Below, piece by piece: positions 23,536 to 31,703 of a DNA stretch of 38,569 bases. The stretch is from a virus. The notes under the pieces are model-generated. The model searched no databases, was not told the DNA's origin, and saw nothing but the letters and a program-made list of their open reading frames with translations. Location of the stretch: positions 1-38,569 of the IMG/VR virus record IMGVR_UViG_3300020182_002609, one strand, 5' to 3'. Positions within the stretch are counted from its first letter, which is position 1. Each line of letters opens with the position of its first letter. Position numbers and translations under genes: made by a program.

Positions 23536-25517
23536 TTTTTCTTGCTCATAAGGATCTTCTGATATTTCTTGAAGATCTCAATTTCTTCTTTGCGTTTCCA
23601 GCTTTCATTTTCGGGATCTGTAGACATTCCTTTCGGATTAAAATAATACAAACCAACGATATCATTAAACTTTTTGAATACACTACCTTGTGAGGAAGCT
23701 CTCAACCACATATCCCAATCACTAGCAGATCTATATTTTTCTTCAAAATATCCGTGCTTATCGTGAATTGTCTTTCTCCACATTGGTGAAGCGTGGGGCA
23801 TATTGTGCCTCAACATATTCTCAAAAGAGAAATCAGGGAAATTATATCTCTCCCCATTGGAAGAGTTGTTCTCAAGTGTTTCATTTGGCTGGTGTGTGAT
23901 AAGCATATTAGAATATACCAAATCAACATCAGGATTGATGTACAACTCAATAGCATGACGCTCAAGGGCGTTGGCTGACTTTCTATCGTCCAAATTGGCA
24001 TTTGTAAGATATTCGCCAGTTGCCATTTTTGCAGCCATATTCCATACAGCATAGATACCAGGGTCTTCTTCGAGCTTCTTGTAGACAATGTTATCAGGGT
24101 ATTTCTCTAGATACTCATTGATTACTTCTTCTTCATTCCCTGGTGAGTTTGCATTGATCAAGATTAACTCACACTTCTCTTTAAAGATAGTTTGACGTGT
24201 AATATCTTCTAAAAACGGACGAATAAATTCGTCGCCATTATAAACAGAAGTTAAGATAGAGATCTTTGGTAAGTCTTCGTTTTTAATGGTTAAATTGGCA
24301 AGTTCTGCTTCACCAACGACAGCTTTAACAAACTTATCGTATTGCCCTTGTTCTTCAAAGTTCTCAAGAACGTATTTTTTGAGCTTTTTAGCTTTACCAA
24401 CATACCGCGAGTAATCATTATAAACCTCATGAAGCTTTCTTTTATAAGAATTTTTGTCTGCATAAGCCCATTTCGATTCCTTTTGGATAACACCGTCCCA
24501 TACGACGCTTGGGTGGACATTGCTAATACTATATTCTACCGAGGCGAACATCGGCTTAACTTTTGTTTTGCCTTTTTTGTCTTTCACTGGCATACAAAGG
24601 AAATCCAAGTGACCACTCCACTCTGGTGCGATAACTGGTAGTCCAGAATACGCTGCCTCAAAAAGAGGAAGTCCGAATCCTTCACCGTGAGTCAAGGAGA
24701 CAATCGCTTTTACTTTTGGATGAGTATAAAGAGAATGAATTTCTTCAGCCTTCATATTGCCATGGATAAGATAAACCTTGCACTTTCTATCAGGCACATT
24801 GTCTAACAACTGTTTGATGTGCGCTTTAAGGCTGATTCTATCCTGATAACTGTTATTGACGCCAAAACTCTTTAATACAAGCCCTACGTCTTCATTGTCT
24901 TTAAATTCTTCTAAAAACCAGACTACAGTCTCTTCAAGGGCTTTGCGAGGTGCCCATTGGGCAATAGCAAGGAAGTTGAAGTCTGTTTCAAAATCGATGT
25001 TTAAATCTTCTGATTCAACATTACGAACTGGATAATGGACAATTTCAATCGGAGTGTTGCATTTGGCGACAAACTTTTCTCCTGTTGAATTATTGGTTGC
25101 GTCGTATGTTGTGTTTTCATATACAGTTTTTGAATGCTGTGAGATTGTAATGATTTTATCCATATCCCACGCTTTTTGGAGCCAAATGGGTGCAACCATT
25201 GTAGTTTCAATACCGGCAGTGACACCTACATTGATATCTGCAAGCTTTTCCCATTCATTTGGAATTGTTACCTGAAGGGATAAATCAAACTTTCCTTCTT
25301 TTGCAGCATATTCTTGAGTCTTTTTAAAGATATTGTCAAGCCATTGCCTTTCTTCATCATCTTCTATTTCCCAACCAGTATGTCCCCAGTTAGTACTGTG
25401 TGCATAAATGTCGAATAACCTACCCTCATATTTTCGAAGGGAGCGCATCAAAAAACGTGCGTGTTCTCCGTATCCAGATCTAGATAAGATCGGACCTCTT
25501 ACAAAGACTTTTTTCAT
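23532..25517 (-). CDS. Two-domain glycosyltransferase: GT4 fused to GT2
   Basis: The product has 661 residues. The N-terminal part (about 1-400) is a GT-B enzyme: it opens VRGPILSRSGYGEHARFLMRSL, has FLAIAQWAPRKALEETV at the donor-domain start and the GT4 signature HGEGFGLPLFEAAYSGLPVIAP with the E-x7-E. From about residue 415 a GT-A domain begins, PKISILTSVYNGDEFIRPFLED. It contains DPGIYAVWNMAAKMATGEYL and, at the metal site, ANLDDRKS, then ASDWDMWLRAS, the GT2 acceptor base region. A bifunctional enzyme adding two sugars in sequence is likely. The frame runs unbroken through the junction. Confidence 0.88.
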   Translation of the reverse strand: MKKVFVRGPILSRSGYGEHARFLMRSLRKYEGRLFDIYAHSTNWGHTGWEIEDDEERQWLDNIFKKTQEYAAKEGKFDLSLQVTIPNEWEKLADINVGVTAGIETTMVAPIWLQKAWDMDKIITISQHSKTVYENTTYDATNNSTGEKFVAKCNTPIEIVHYPVRNVESEDLNIDFETDFNFLAIAQWAPRKALEETVVWFLEEFKDNEDVGLVLKSFGVNNSYQDRISLKAHIKQLLDNVPDRKCKVYLIHGNMKAEEIHSLYTHPKVKAIVSLTHGEGFGLPLFEAAYSGLPVIAPEWSGHLDFLCMPVKDKKGKTKVKPMFASVEYSISNVHPSVVWDGVIQKESKWAYADKNSYKRKLHEVYNDYSRYVGKAKKLKKYVLENFEEQGQYDKFVKAVVGEAELANLTIKNEDLPKISILTSVYNGDEFIRPFLEDITRQTIFKEKCELILINANSPGNEEEVINEYLEKYPDNIVYKKLEEDPGIYAVWNMAAKMATGEYLTNANLDDRKSANALERHAIELYINPDVDLVYSNMLITHQPNETLENNSSNGERYNFPDFSFENMLRHNMPHASPMWRKTIHDKHGYFEEKYRSASDWDMWLRASSQGSVFKKFNDIVGLYYFNPKGMSTDPENESWKRKEEIEIFKKYQKILMSKKK

Positions 25518-26788
25518 ACTATTTCACTCATCTCCCATCTGCTGTATTGTTTACGAGTATCCCAAGAGCCACGGTTTTCATAAACATCGAGTAACAAGTC
25601 TAGCCATCGTTTATGGTAATCTTCAAAGTTATAATTCTTTGTTACGTGGGCGCGACCTTTTTTGCCTAGCTCCTCTCTCTGTTCTTTAGACAAGTTGTAA
25701 AACTCCATTAATGCATTAACAAAGTCGTCCTTACAAACCCTATCTTCGTATATATAAGGAACATCCTGTGAGCCAATTATAGCTTTGGAAGCTGGTTCGA
25801 TTCCAATGCCAAACCATTCTTCTCCATCAGTTACTTGTTCTTGCAACCCTCCTGTCATATTGACAATGATTGGTGTTTCACAAGAGAGTGATTCCAGAGT
25901 TGCCAATCCAAAACCTTCTGCATCAGAAATATTGATAGTGCAATCAGCCATATTATATAGCATAGAAAGATGTTGTGGGGGGATTTTCTCTTTTGAGATC
26001 AATACCTGTCCATCGTCGAGTTTTAATTCTTTAATAAGGTATTCTAGATCTTGACCATGAACATCTTTTGGATCTGTATGCATCAACAATGTTGCTTTGT
26101 CATGACCGACTTTATCAAGAAAGTCTTTAAACCAGAATATAAGACTGCCGCTCATTTTGCGGCGGGCGTTCCTATTATTCCAGAAAAAGATAAGGCGGTC
26201 AGGATTTTTATCGTGCTGGTTCATATGTGTATCTCTAAAGGATTTAATCTCTTCAGGGTCCAGCTTTTTAAAAATCTCTGAATCGACAGCGTGTGGAATG
26301 TAATGAGATTCTACTTCTGGTGCCACGTTTTGTACAATGTCATAAGTTACTTTTGAGATACAAGCAATAACATCATTTGAATTGTAATAGCCTTTATTAA
26401 ACATTGGGAATGGATAATTGTCCCAAACGTGATAGTAGACCATTGGACATAGGGCTCGGACTTCATCTTCAATATCCCACAACCAAGTGAAAAAACGAGG
26501 ATCAGTCATAAACCAAACTATATCAGGGCGCTGTTGCCTTAACATCCCTCTTACTGATTCTGCTGAACCGTATCCATCCGTAGGGAAGATAACGAAGTCT
26601 TGTCCCCACTTATCAGTCACTTGGGGCTTGTAGTCCTCGTGCTTAATAGCACCACCGAAACAGACAAATTTAAACTTGCCTGTCTCTAAAAGACCCTCAA
26701 TCATATTCCTTGTTTGGATTCCAACACCGGAGGGGCTTAACGGGTGGTCGCTCATTACAAGAACTTTAATCTTATTATCCAAAATCAT
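25514..26788 (-). CDS. GT4-family glycosyltransferase
   Basis: The product has 424 residues and is a single GT-B enzyme. The acceptor domain opens IKVLVMSDHPLSPSGVGIQTRNM with the glycine-rich loop. The donor domain has LIFFWNNRNARRKMSG, and the family EX7E motif is in SDAEGFGLATLESLSCETPIIV. A phosphate-binding Arg/Lys pair (RNARRK) is present. GAGGA precedes the ATG. It is the first gene of the glycan cassette in transcription order and overlaps the GT4-GT2 fusion by four bases; its N-terminal domain resembles the fusion's GT4 half in length and layout. Confidence 0.88.
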   Translation of the reverse strand: MILDNKIKVLVMSDHPLSPSGVGIQTRNMIEGLLETGKFKFVCFGGAIKHEDYKPQVTDKWGQDFVIFPTDGYGSAESVRGMLRQQRPDIVWFMTDPRFFTWLWDIEDEVRALCPMVYYHVWDNYPFPMFNKGYYNSNDVIACISKVTYDIVQNVAPEVESHYIPHAVDSEIFKKLDPEEIKSFRDTHMNQHDKNPDRLIFFWNNRNARRKMSGSLIFWFKDFLDKVGHDKATLLMHTDPKDVHGQDLEYLIKELKLDDGQVLISKEKIPPQHLSMLYNMADCTINISDAEGFGLATLESLSCETPIIVNMTGGLQEQVTDGEEWFGIGIEPASKAIIGSQDVPYIYEDRVCKDDFVNALMEFYNLSKEQREELGKKGRAHVTKNYNFEDYHKRWLDLLLDVYENRGSWDTRKQYSRWEMSEIV

Positions 26789-26791
26789 TCC

Positions 26792-27580
26792 TCACTTACA
26801 ATGTTCAGTATTTAAAAACTCACATCGAGAACAAGATAACCTGTTCTTAACAAAAAGCTTTGAATCAATATTATAGAGTGCTTTTTGTAATAAGTTAAGG
26901 GCATTTTTAGTTTTTTTAGGACCGCTGGTTACCCTGAATAATTCAACAAAGTCTTTTTTGGCTGTTCTTTTAACAAGTGCGAAGTGCGTTTCTATGTTTT
27001 TAGGGTCTATGTTATGTTTTTGAGCATAATACTTCTTATAGAAGGTTAGCTGGTAAGTGATCATAGGATCTGATCGTTTTCTTGCATCCCAGCCCCAGCT
27101 ACAAGTCTTCCAATCAATGACATGATACTTGCCATCGGGAGTCTTCAACACTAAATCAATGAAGCCTTTAAATTGATATTGATTATCTTCATATTCTATA
27201 ATGTCTTCGAATATCGATTCTTCTGCTTTGATAATCTCAAATTCACCAAAATAGTCTTTTAGTGCTGGTATCGCTAAATTTGCTAAAGATTGCCCTTGAT
27301 TCTTTAAATCACCAATAAGCTTCTTGTTAAGTTCTTGACCATCAGCTTTAAGGGTGAGTAGCTCGTTTAAGAAGCACTCTTTGAACCTATCAATTAAGTC
27401 ACCAGGATCAGTACCTTCATTAAGACAATTGACATTGTGTTCGTAAACTTCGTGAATGGCTTTGCCAAAAGCAGTATACTCATTGCCTTTAAATAACCTT
27501 ACTTTGTCAAGATAAGTTAGTTTGTGATAATGGGCGCACTGGTCCCAAGCCTTTAGTTCAGAAAATGAGATATGGGGCAT
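26792..27580 (-). CDS. Cas4/RecB-like PD-(D/E)XK nuclease with predicted iron-sulfur cluster
   Basis: The product has 262 residues. The opening ISFSELKAWDQCAHYHK and FGKAIHEVYEHN (motif I His43) are typical of the RecB/Cas4 family. Catalytic acids are Asp142 in FKGFIDLVLKTPDGK and Asp156 with Lys158 in HVIDWKTCSWGW, and the QxxxY motif is at Gln177 to Tyr181. Cys15 plus C-terminal Cys250, Cys253 and Cys261 (SCSRCEFL, HCK) could hold a 4Fe-4S cluster, as in Cas4 and AddB. A role in phage recombination or DNA-end processing is likely. No cas1, cas2 or repeats are nearby. Confidence 0.9.
   Translation of the reverse strand: MPHISFSELKAWDQCAHYHKLTYLDKVRLFKGNEYTAFGKAIHEVYEHNVNCLNEGTDPGDLIDRFKECFLNELLTLKADGQELNKKLIGDLKNQGQSLANLAIPALKDYFGEFEIIKAEESIFEDIIEYEDNQYQFKGFIDLVLKTPDGKYHVIDWKTCSWGWDARKRSDPMITYQLTFYKKYYAQKHNIDPKNIETHFALVKRTAKKDFVELFRVTSGPKKTKNALNLLQKALYNIDSKLFVKNRLSCSRCEFLNTEHCK
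26870..26898 (-). promoter_or_regulatory. Candidate sigma70 promoter for the glycan operon
   Basis: TTAACT (26898-26893, four of six consensus bases), a 17-base spacer and a perfect TATAAT (26875-26870) lie on the minus strand within the last codons of the nuclease gene, some 80 bases before the first glycosyltransferase start at 26788. It is placed where a cassette promoter would be expected. Confidence 0.5.
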
Positions 27581-27581
27581 T

Positions 27582-28037
27582 TTAACTCTCTGTTCGTCGT
27601 TTCATAGTTCTAGGAGTATTTTTAGATGGAAGAGGGGTTGGTTGTTTTACAACCTTTTCTTCTTCTTTCTTAACCTCTTGGATCTCTTTTTCTACAACTT
27701 TTTCCTTGATCTCTTCTGGCTTTTTAATCACTTCTTTAAATTCTTTTTTGACGATTTTGACGTGAGCTATTGGTTCGTCTGGCGAGCGGGGGGCGGCTTT
27801 AGGGGGAGCGACTTTCTTAAATACATAAGTACCAGATTCATCCCCGTATCTGTTTCTCAACATTGGACCCTCACCTTCCTCTAGGGAATACCCGAGGGAT
27901 TCTAAATTCTTTTGTACATATTGAACGGTGACCCTGCAATCTACAGGGGGCTGACCTGTGGAGCCTCCATAGCGTGGTAATGTAACATCAGCGATTACCT
28001 TATCGCCTTCGTCGCGTACTTTGATTTCAACAGTCAT
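27582..28037 (-). CDS. Unrecognised protein with beta N-terminus and Lys/Glu-rich tail
   Basis: The product has 151 residues. The N-terminal half (about 1-75) is beta-like, with VDCRVTVQYVQKNLESLGYSLEEGEGPM and NRYGDESGTYVFKKV. From about residue 80 it turns into low-complexity charged sequence, with repeated EIKEKVVEKEI-like and Pro/Lys/Thr text, ending in PRTMKRRTES, a basic tip. It looks like a small folded domain joined by a flexible linker, of the kind used for protein or DNA tethering. No family is recognised. It abuts the nuclease gene. Confidence 0.7.
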   Translation of the reverse strand: MTVEIKVRDEGDKVIADVTLPRYGGSTGQPPVDCRVTVQYVQKNLESLGYSLEEGEGPMLRNRYGDESGTYVFKKVAPPKAAPRSPDEPIAHVKIVKKEFKEVIKKPEEIKEKVVEKEIQEVKKEEEKVVKQPTPLPSKNTPRTMKRRTES

Positions 28038-28042
28038 TTAAT

Positions 28043-28729
28043 TTACTCCAAGTCGTTTAAATTGTTTATTGCTCGATATAAAACAGGATTCATATTTTTA
28101 ATGAATTCTCCATTATTTAAATAGTAATCTTCGAATCCAGTTGCAAAGTATTCTCTCAAAGAAGTTGCAGCATAAGCGTCTACGAAGAGCCCATTAACTA
28201 GTGGGTCCACTATATCATAGCCGATGTCTTTATGCAAGAAGAAATCTAATCTTTTATCATATTCTGTTTTTTCGAAATCATATAGGTGAGTGTCAAATTG
28301 CATATATCTCAAGAGTCTTTCAAGTTTTTTTCTTTTGCCAAGAAATTCTTGCTCAATCGTTCCATCTTGATAGATGTCTTGACCGTAAGCCTCTTCTAGG
28401 GCGTGAGCAAGCTCATGAATGATGTCATCAGCCATATCTTCGCCGCTGTCTTGTTCATTTGTTACATATATTGCCCCATCCGAATATTTAGCATTGATAT
28501 TTCGATCTTCTAAATCTCGGAAGAACCCAACGTATACAACATCGATTAGATTGATAATAAATGGTGGAATTCTATCATTAATAAAAGAAAAAACCGAATT
28601 AAGATCAATGTTCTCAGGTAAGGGGTCGCTTACGAAAACTTCAATACTAAAAAGGTTATGATATTTAGTATTTTTTGTTCTATACTTATGCGATTCTTCA
28701 ATCAGTTGTTGTATCTTGTTGTTCGTCAT
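28043..28729 (-). CDS. HExxH-type zinc metallopeptidase-like protein
   Basis: The product has 228 residues. The zinc-binding HELAH is at residues 105-109 in ADDIIHELAHALEEAYG, and EYFATGFEDYYL near the C-terminus could supply a third ligand. Before it, SDGAIYVTNEQDSGEDM resembles the strand and edge found in anthrax-lethal-factor-like and phage metallopeptidases. No signal peptide is present, so the target should be cytoplasmic, either host or phage. Its start lies 32 bases inside the upstream gene. Confidence 0.75.
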   Translation of the reverse strand: MTNNKIQQLIEESHKYRTKNTKYHNLFSIEVFVSDPLPENIDLNSVFSFINDRIPPFIINLIDVVYVGFFRDLEDRNINAKYSDGAIYVTNEQDSGEDMADDIIHELAHALEEAYGQDIYQDGTIEQEFLGKRKKLERLLRYMQFDTHLYDFEKTEYDKRLDFFLHKDIGYDIVDPLVNGLFVDAYAATSLREYFATGFEDYYLNNGEFIKNMNPVLYRAINNLNDLE

Positions 28730-29009
28730 TTTCTTTAGATTCCTGTTCAGATAAATATTCGTTATAAGCTTTTTGACCAGTTTCTACATCAGTTAAAGCT
28801 TGTCGATAACCACGAACCCAGTTTTCTTCTGCTACAACAGTAAGGAATTCTGGAAACTCTTCTGCTACTGTATTGACGATCATTTGAACTGTTACCTCGT
28901 CATCTGTTGGGCTTGTTTTATCTCCAACGTAGGTAAGTAGCATGTCCTTTAAAGGCGTTTCTGCTTCAACAGTTTGGTCTAATAACGGGTTTTCATTTTC
29001 TAATGACAT
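28698..29009 (-). CDS. Small acidic protein of unknown function
   Basis: The product has 103 residues and is strongly acidic. It has helical segments LLDQTVEAETPLKDMLLTYVG, VTVQMIVNTVAEEFPEFLTVV and ENWVRGYRQALTDVETGQKAYNEYL, ending in Gln/Asp/Thr repeats. No motif is recognised. It has AAGGAGAAGCGATT before the ATG and is the first gene after the PhoH gene in transcription order. It could be a small structural or regulatory phage protein. Confidence 0.7.
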   Translation of the reverse strand: MSLENENPLLDQTVEAETPLKDMLLTYVGDKTSPTDDEVTVQMIVNTVAEEFPEFLTVVAEENWVRGYRQALTDVETGQKAYNEYLSEQESKENDEQQDTTTD

Positions 29010-29033
29010 AATCGCTTCTCCTTAAAAAACAAG

Positions 29034-29062
29034 ATCTTATCTTAAATTTGATACAATGTTAA
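29034..29062 (-). promoter_or_regulatory. Possible sigma70-like promoter after phoH
   Basis: In the 56-base gap after the PhoH gene the minus strand has TTAACA (29062-29057), 17 bases and TAAGAT (29039-29034), then AAGGAG before the start at 29009. The -10 matches only four of six consensus bases, so this is tentative. Confidence 0.3.
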
Positions 29063-29065
29063 GTT

Positions 29066-30376
29066 TTATAAAACCTTCGCTGCTAAAGTAGCGACTTTAG
29101 ATCTCTCTCCCTTAGTGAGAGAAATATGTCCAGCTAAATCAAAATCTTTAAACTTTTCAATAGCATAGCTCAATCCATTAGATGTTGAATCTAAATAAAC
29201 ATTATCGATTTGTTCCACGTCGCCAGTTAAAATTATCTTTGTGTTTTCACCGACGCGGGTGACAATAGTTTTTAATTCGTGCGGACTTAAGTTTTGCACC
29301 TCATCGATAATCACATATGCATTTGAGATAGAACGTCCACGAATATAACTCAAAGCTTCAATTTCAATGGTTCCATCTTCATATAGGTGTTCAATATTCT
29401 TGGCTTCGCCATTCATTAAGAAATCTAAATTATCTTGAATTGGCATTAACCAGGGGCGCATTTTTTCTTCAAGAGTTCCTGGAAGAAAGCCGATATCTTG
29501 AGAACCCATCGCCTGAACTGGTTTCGATACAATGAGTTTTTTATATATTCCTTTTTCCAGCACTTGCTCTAAGCCTGAAGCTAGAGCAAGGAGTGTTTTA
29601 CCTGTGCCTGCTTTTCCTGTGATTGTTACAATAGGAAGGTCTGGATCAGATAACAAATCTAAAGCGAATTTTTGTTCTTTGTTGCGGGGATGGACGCCCC
29701 AAGCTTCATTCTTATAATCGTTAATGTTAACAAGAGGGTTATTATAATTTATAAATTTTGCTAAAGCTGTTTTCTTTTCGTTTTGGCTTGAGACCAGCAT
29801 AATACATTGATTAGGATGAAAGCTGCCTTCTTCTGGGTCTAGTGATACTCTTTCTTTCCCAGCGTAAAACTGATCTATGAATTGATCATCTACTAGGTGT
29901 TTTGTAAAGCCAGAGAATAACTCTTCGTGGGTATTGATGATTTTATTGGTTTTATAATCTTCGCTTGGGAACCCCAAGGAGTCGCATTTAACTCTCATAT
30001 TGATATCTTGGGTTACAAGAATGATCTTTTTTCTTTTATATTTTGATTTTTCTTTTAAAGCAGTTGCAATAATTTGATTATCTGGATCATCATCTTCAAG
30101 CCCTGCTGGCATAAAAATAGGATCATATCCTCTTACTGCTAACTTGCCGCCTTCTGGGATCTGTACTCCATTATGAAGGTTGCCATGAGCACGAAGGTCA
30201 TCGAGGATACGAATGAAGTGCCGTGCGTTTGCCCCGACTCCATCTTGACGTTTTTTATGCTTGTCAATTTCTTCTAAAACTTTTATAGGAATTATAATAT
30301 CGTGCTCTTCGTACTTGAACACGGCGGAGGAATCGGCTAGATGAACATTCGTATCTAGAACATATGTTTTTTTCAT
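29066..30376 (-). CDS. phoH: PIN-PhoH domain RNA helicase/nuclease-like protein
   Basis: The product has 436 residues. An N-terminal PIN nuclease domain (about 1-150) shows YVLDTNVHL, IIPIKVLEEIDKHK, DNQIIATAL and LVTQDINMR, the acidic set of that family. The C-terminal PhoH ATPase has Walker A GKAGTGKT at 254-261, preceded by VTIT, and Walker B VIIDEVQN at about 355-362, with RGRSISNA between. This two-domain form is known from PhoH2 proteins, which unwind and cleave RNA. PhoH is common in marine phages. AAGGA precedes the ATG. It is divergent from the plus-strand lipoprotein gene. Confidence 0.93.
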   Translation of the reverse strand: MKKTYVLDTNVHLADSSAVFKYEEHDIIIPIKVLEEIDKHKKRQDGVGANARHFIRILDDLRAHGNLHNGVQIPEGGKLAVRGYDPIFMPAGLEDDDPDNQIIATALKEKSKYKRKKIILVTQDINMRVKCDSLGFPSEDYKTNKIINTHEELFSGFTKHLVDDQFIDQFYAGKERVSLDPEEGSFHPNQCIMLVSSQNEKKTALAKFINYNNPLVNINDYKNEAWGVHPRNKEQKFALDLLSDPDLPIVTITGKAGTGKTLLALASGLEQVLEKGIYKKLIVSKPVQAMGSQDIGFLPGTLEEKMRPWLMPIQDNLDFLMNGEAKNIEHLYEDGTIEIEALSYIRGRSISNAYVIIDEVQNLSPHELKTIVTRVGENTKIILTGDVEQIDNVYLDSTSNGLSYAIEKFKDFDLAGHISLTKGERSKVATLAAKVL

Positions 30377-30437
30377 TAAGGGTCCTTAAAAAATTAAATG
30401 AGCTAAAAAGTTATTCTTAATATATATTTACTTTAAG

Positions 30438-31175
30438 ATGAGAACTACGTTAATCATATTTTGTCTCTCTATAGTATTTAGCTCCTGTACCAAGATTAAG
30501 GAGAAGAAATTTATAGATGCAAGAAGTTCCTTTGTCCGAGTTGTTATCGAAGAACAAGTAAAAATATGTGACGACGGAAGTTGTTTACAAAAAACTTTTA
30601 ACGCATCGAGTAGTGGCGCTGTTATCGAATTTGAAGGTGAAAAAGTAGTCCTTACGGCTGCTCATTCTTGTACTCCAAACGACTCTTCAGAGCTAAAGAA
30701 ACTTGTAAATGGAGAAATTGAAGTCGAAGTTAAATTATATGGGTATGATATACATAATATGAAACATGTCTTAAAAATAAAAAAACTAGATAAGGGAGAA
30801 GACATTTGCATTTTAGAGGCTGACACACTGTGGCAGGACCCAGTTCCTATCGCTGACTCGATTCCAGAGTACGATGAACAAGTCTATAATTTTGCTGCTC
30901 CTCAAGGCATCTTTGCAAACCATATGGTCCCATTGTTAACTGGATATTATGTAGGTGAAAAAAATGGTATGGCAGCGTATACTATTCCGGCGGCGGCTGG
31001 ATCATCAGGGTCAATAATCGTAAATAAAAGAGGAGAGTTAGTTGGGATGATTCATTCAGTACATGTCGAATTCAATCACTTCACTCTCTCCCCCACACTA
31101 GGAGCCTTTAAATATTTTTTGGATTTGGATGATAAGTCCGATCAGGGCGCAGATCCACCAAATATGTTCCTATGA
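30438..31175 (+). CDS. Trypsin-like serine protease, predicted lipoprotein (copy 1)
   Basis: The product has 245 residues. The start MRTTLIIFCLSIVFSSC is a lipoprotein signal peptide with the acceptor Cys17. The chymotrypsin-fold triad is visible: His76 in VVLTAAHSC, Asp122 in KGEDICILEAD, and Ser190 in AAAGSSGSIIVNKRGELVG. Cys44-Cys49 and Cys78/Cys124 could form disulfides in an exported environment. It is one of only two genes on the plus strand. A related gene lies at 31704. Likely exported to the host envelope. No clear promoter was found in its 60-base upstream gap. Confidence 0.88.
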   Translation: MRTTLIIFCLSIVFSSCTKIKEKKFIDARSSFVRVVIEEQVKICDDGSCLQKTFNASSSGAVIEFEGEKVVLTAAHSCTPNDSSELKKLVNGEIEVEVKLYGYDIHNMKHVLKIKKLDKGEDICILEADTLWQDPVPIADSIPEYDEQVYNFAAPQGIFANHMVPLLTGYYVGEKNGMAAYTIPAAAGSSGSIIVNKRGELVGMIHSVHVEFNHFTLSPTLGAFKYFLDLDDKSDQGADPPNMFL

Positions 31176-31197
31176 TTACAGGTTCCAAGTTTGACAC

Positions 31198-31644
31198 CTA
31201 GTGTTCATTGTTGGCTTCAGCGCTTCCTATAGCTATTTCTAAAATTTCAGAAGCTGTTGGGCGGAAGTTTTTCCCTAAGAAGAATAACATTCCAATACCA
31301 AGTTCTTTACATACATCTACTTCTGGTGTGTTATCCACGGTGCGTTGTCCACCATTACCAAAGAAATCAGGATTAAGGTGTCTCAATGTAGCACACACGG
31401 TCCCGTCATTATCTTTCGATTTTACAACGTTTATAACCCCAGGGATCTCTAATAAGATGCTTTTTCTTTTTTTAAAAGGAAGAAAATTCTTACCATCCCA
31501 CCTTCTTGTGGCGCACCATTCGTCACTATTAAGAATTATAATAACGTCTCCTAATTCAGCAGCTTCTTGGATCATTGCCACCTGACCTCTGGTCGGTGGG
31601 TCAAAGCCCCCACTTAAAGCAATTATTTTCTTGTTAGAATCCAT
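31198..31644 (-). CDS. Cytidylyltransferase-fold nucleotidyltransferase with degenerate HxGH motif
   Basis: The product has 148 residues and has the fold of TagD/RfaE-C-terminal-type nucleotidyltransferases: IIALSGGFDPPTRGQVAMIQEA at the start, VIIILNSDEWCATRR, then the KKRKSILLEIPGV helix, VCATLRHLNPDFFGNGG and a C-terminal FFLGKNFRPTASEIL. The catalytic HxGH is changed to Thr18-Arg-Gly-Gln21, while the rest looks well conserved, including the terminal S/T-SxIL helix. Either chemistry differs or it is a binding protein. It has TAGGAG before the ATG and sits between two opposing protease genes. Confidence 0.8.
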   Translation of the reverse strand: MDSNKKIIALSGGFDPPTRGQVAMIQEAAELGDVIIILNSDEWCATRRWDGKNFLPFKKRKSILLEIPGVINVVKSKDNDGTVCATLRHLNPDFFGNGGQRTVDNTPEVDVCKELGIGMLFFLGKNFRPTASEILEIAIGSAEANNEH

Positions 31645-31703
31645 TTTAGTATATAACTCCTAGTTACATATAGCTTGCTATTTGCAAAAGGATATCATAA
31701 GCC

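Noticed and set aside
26792-27580. Cas4-like nuclease as a sign of a CRISPR-Cas system
   Set aside because: No repeats, cas1 or cas2 are present. Such nucleases are common in phage recombination modules.
27642-27884. Phe/Leu-rich plus-strand frame resembling membrane helices
   Set aside because: It arises from the Lys/Glu-rich coding of the minus-strand gene at 27582 read in reverse.
31176-31197. Possible terminator between the convergent ends at 31175 and 31198
   Set aside because: Only a weak AGGT/ACCT pairing is visible and there is no T-run.
31670-31681. Small inverted repeat ATAGC-TT-GCTAT between the nucleotidyltransferase and the second protease gene
   Set aside because: Five-base arms are too short to call an operator or terminator. 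It is divergent intergenic sequence but no clear promoter was found.
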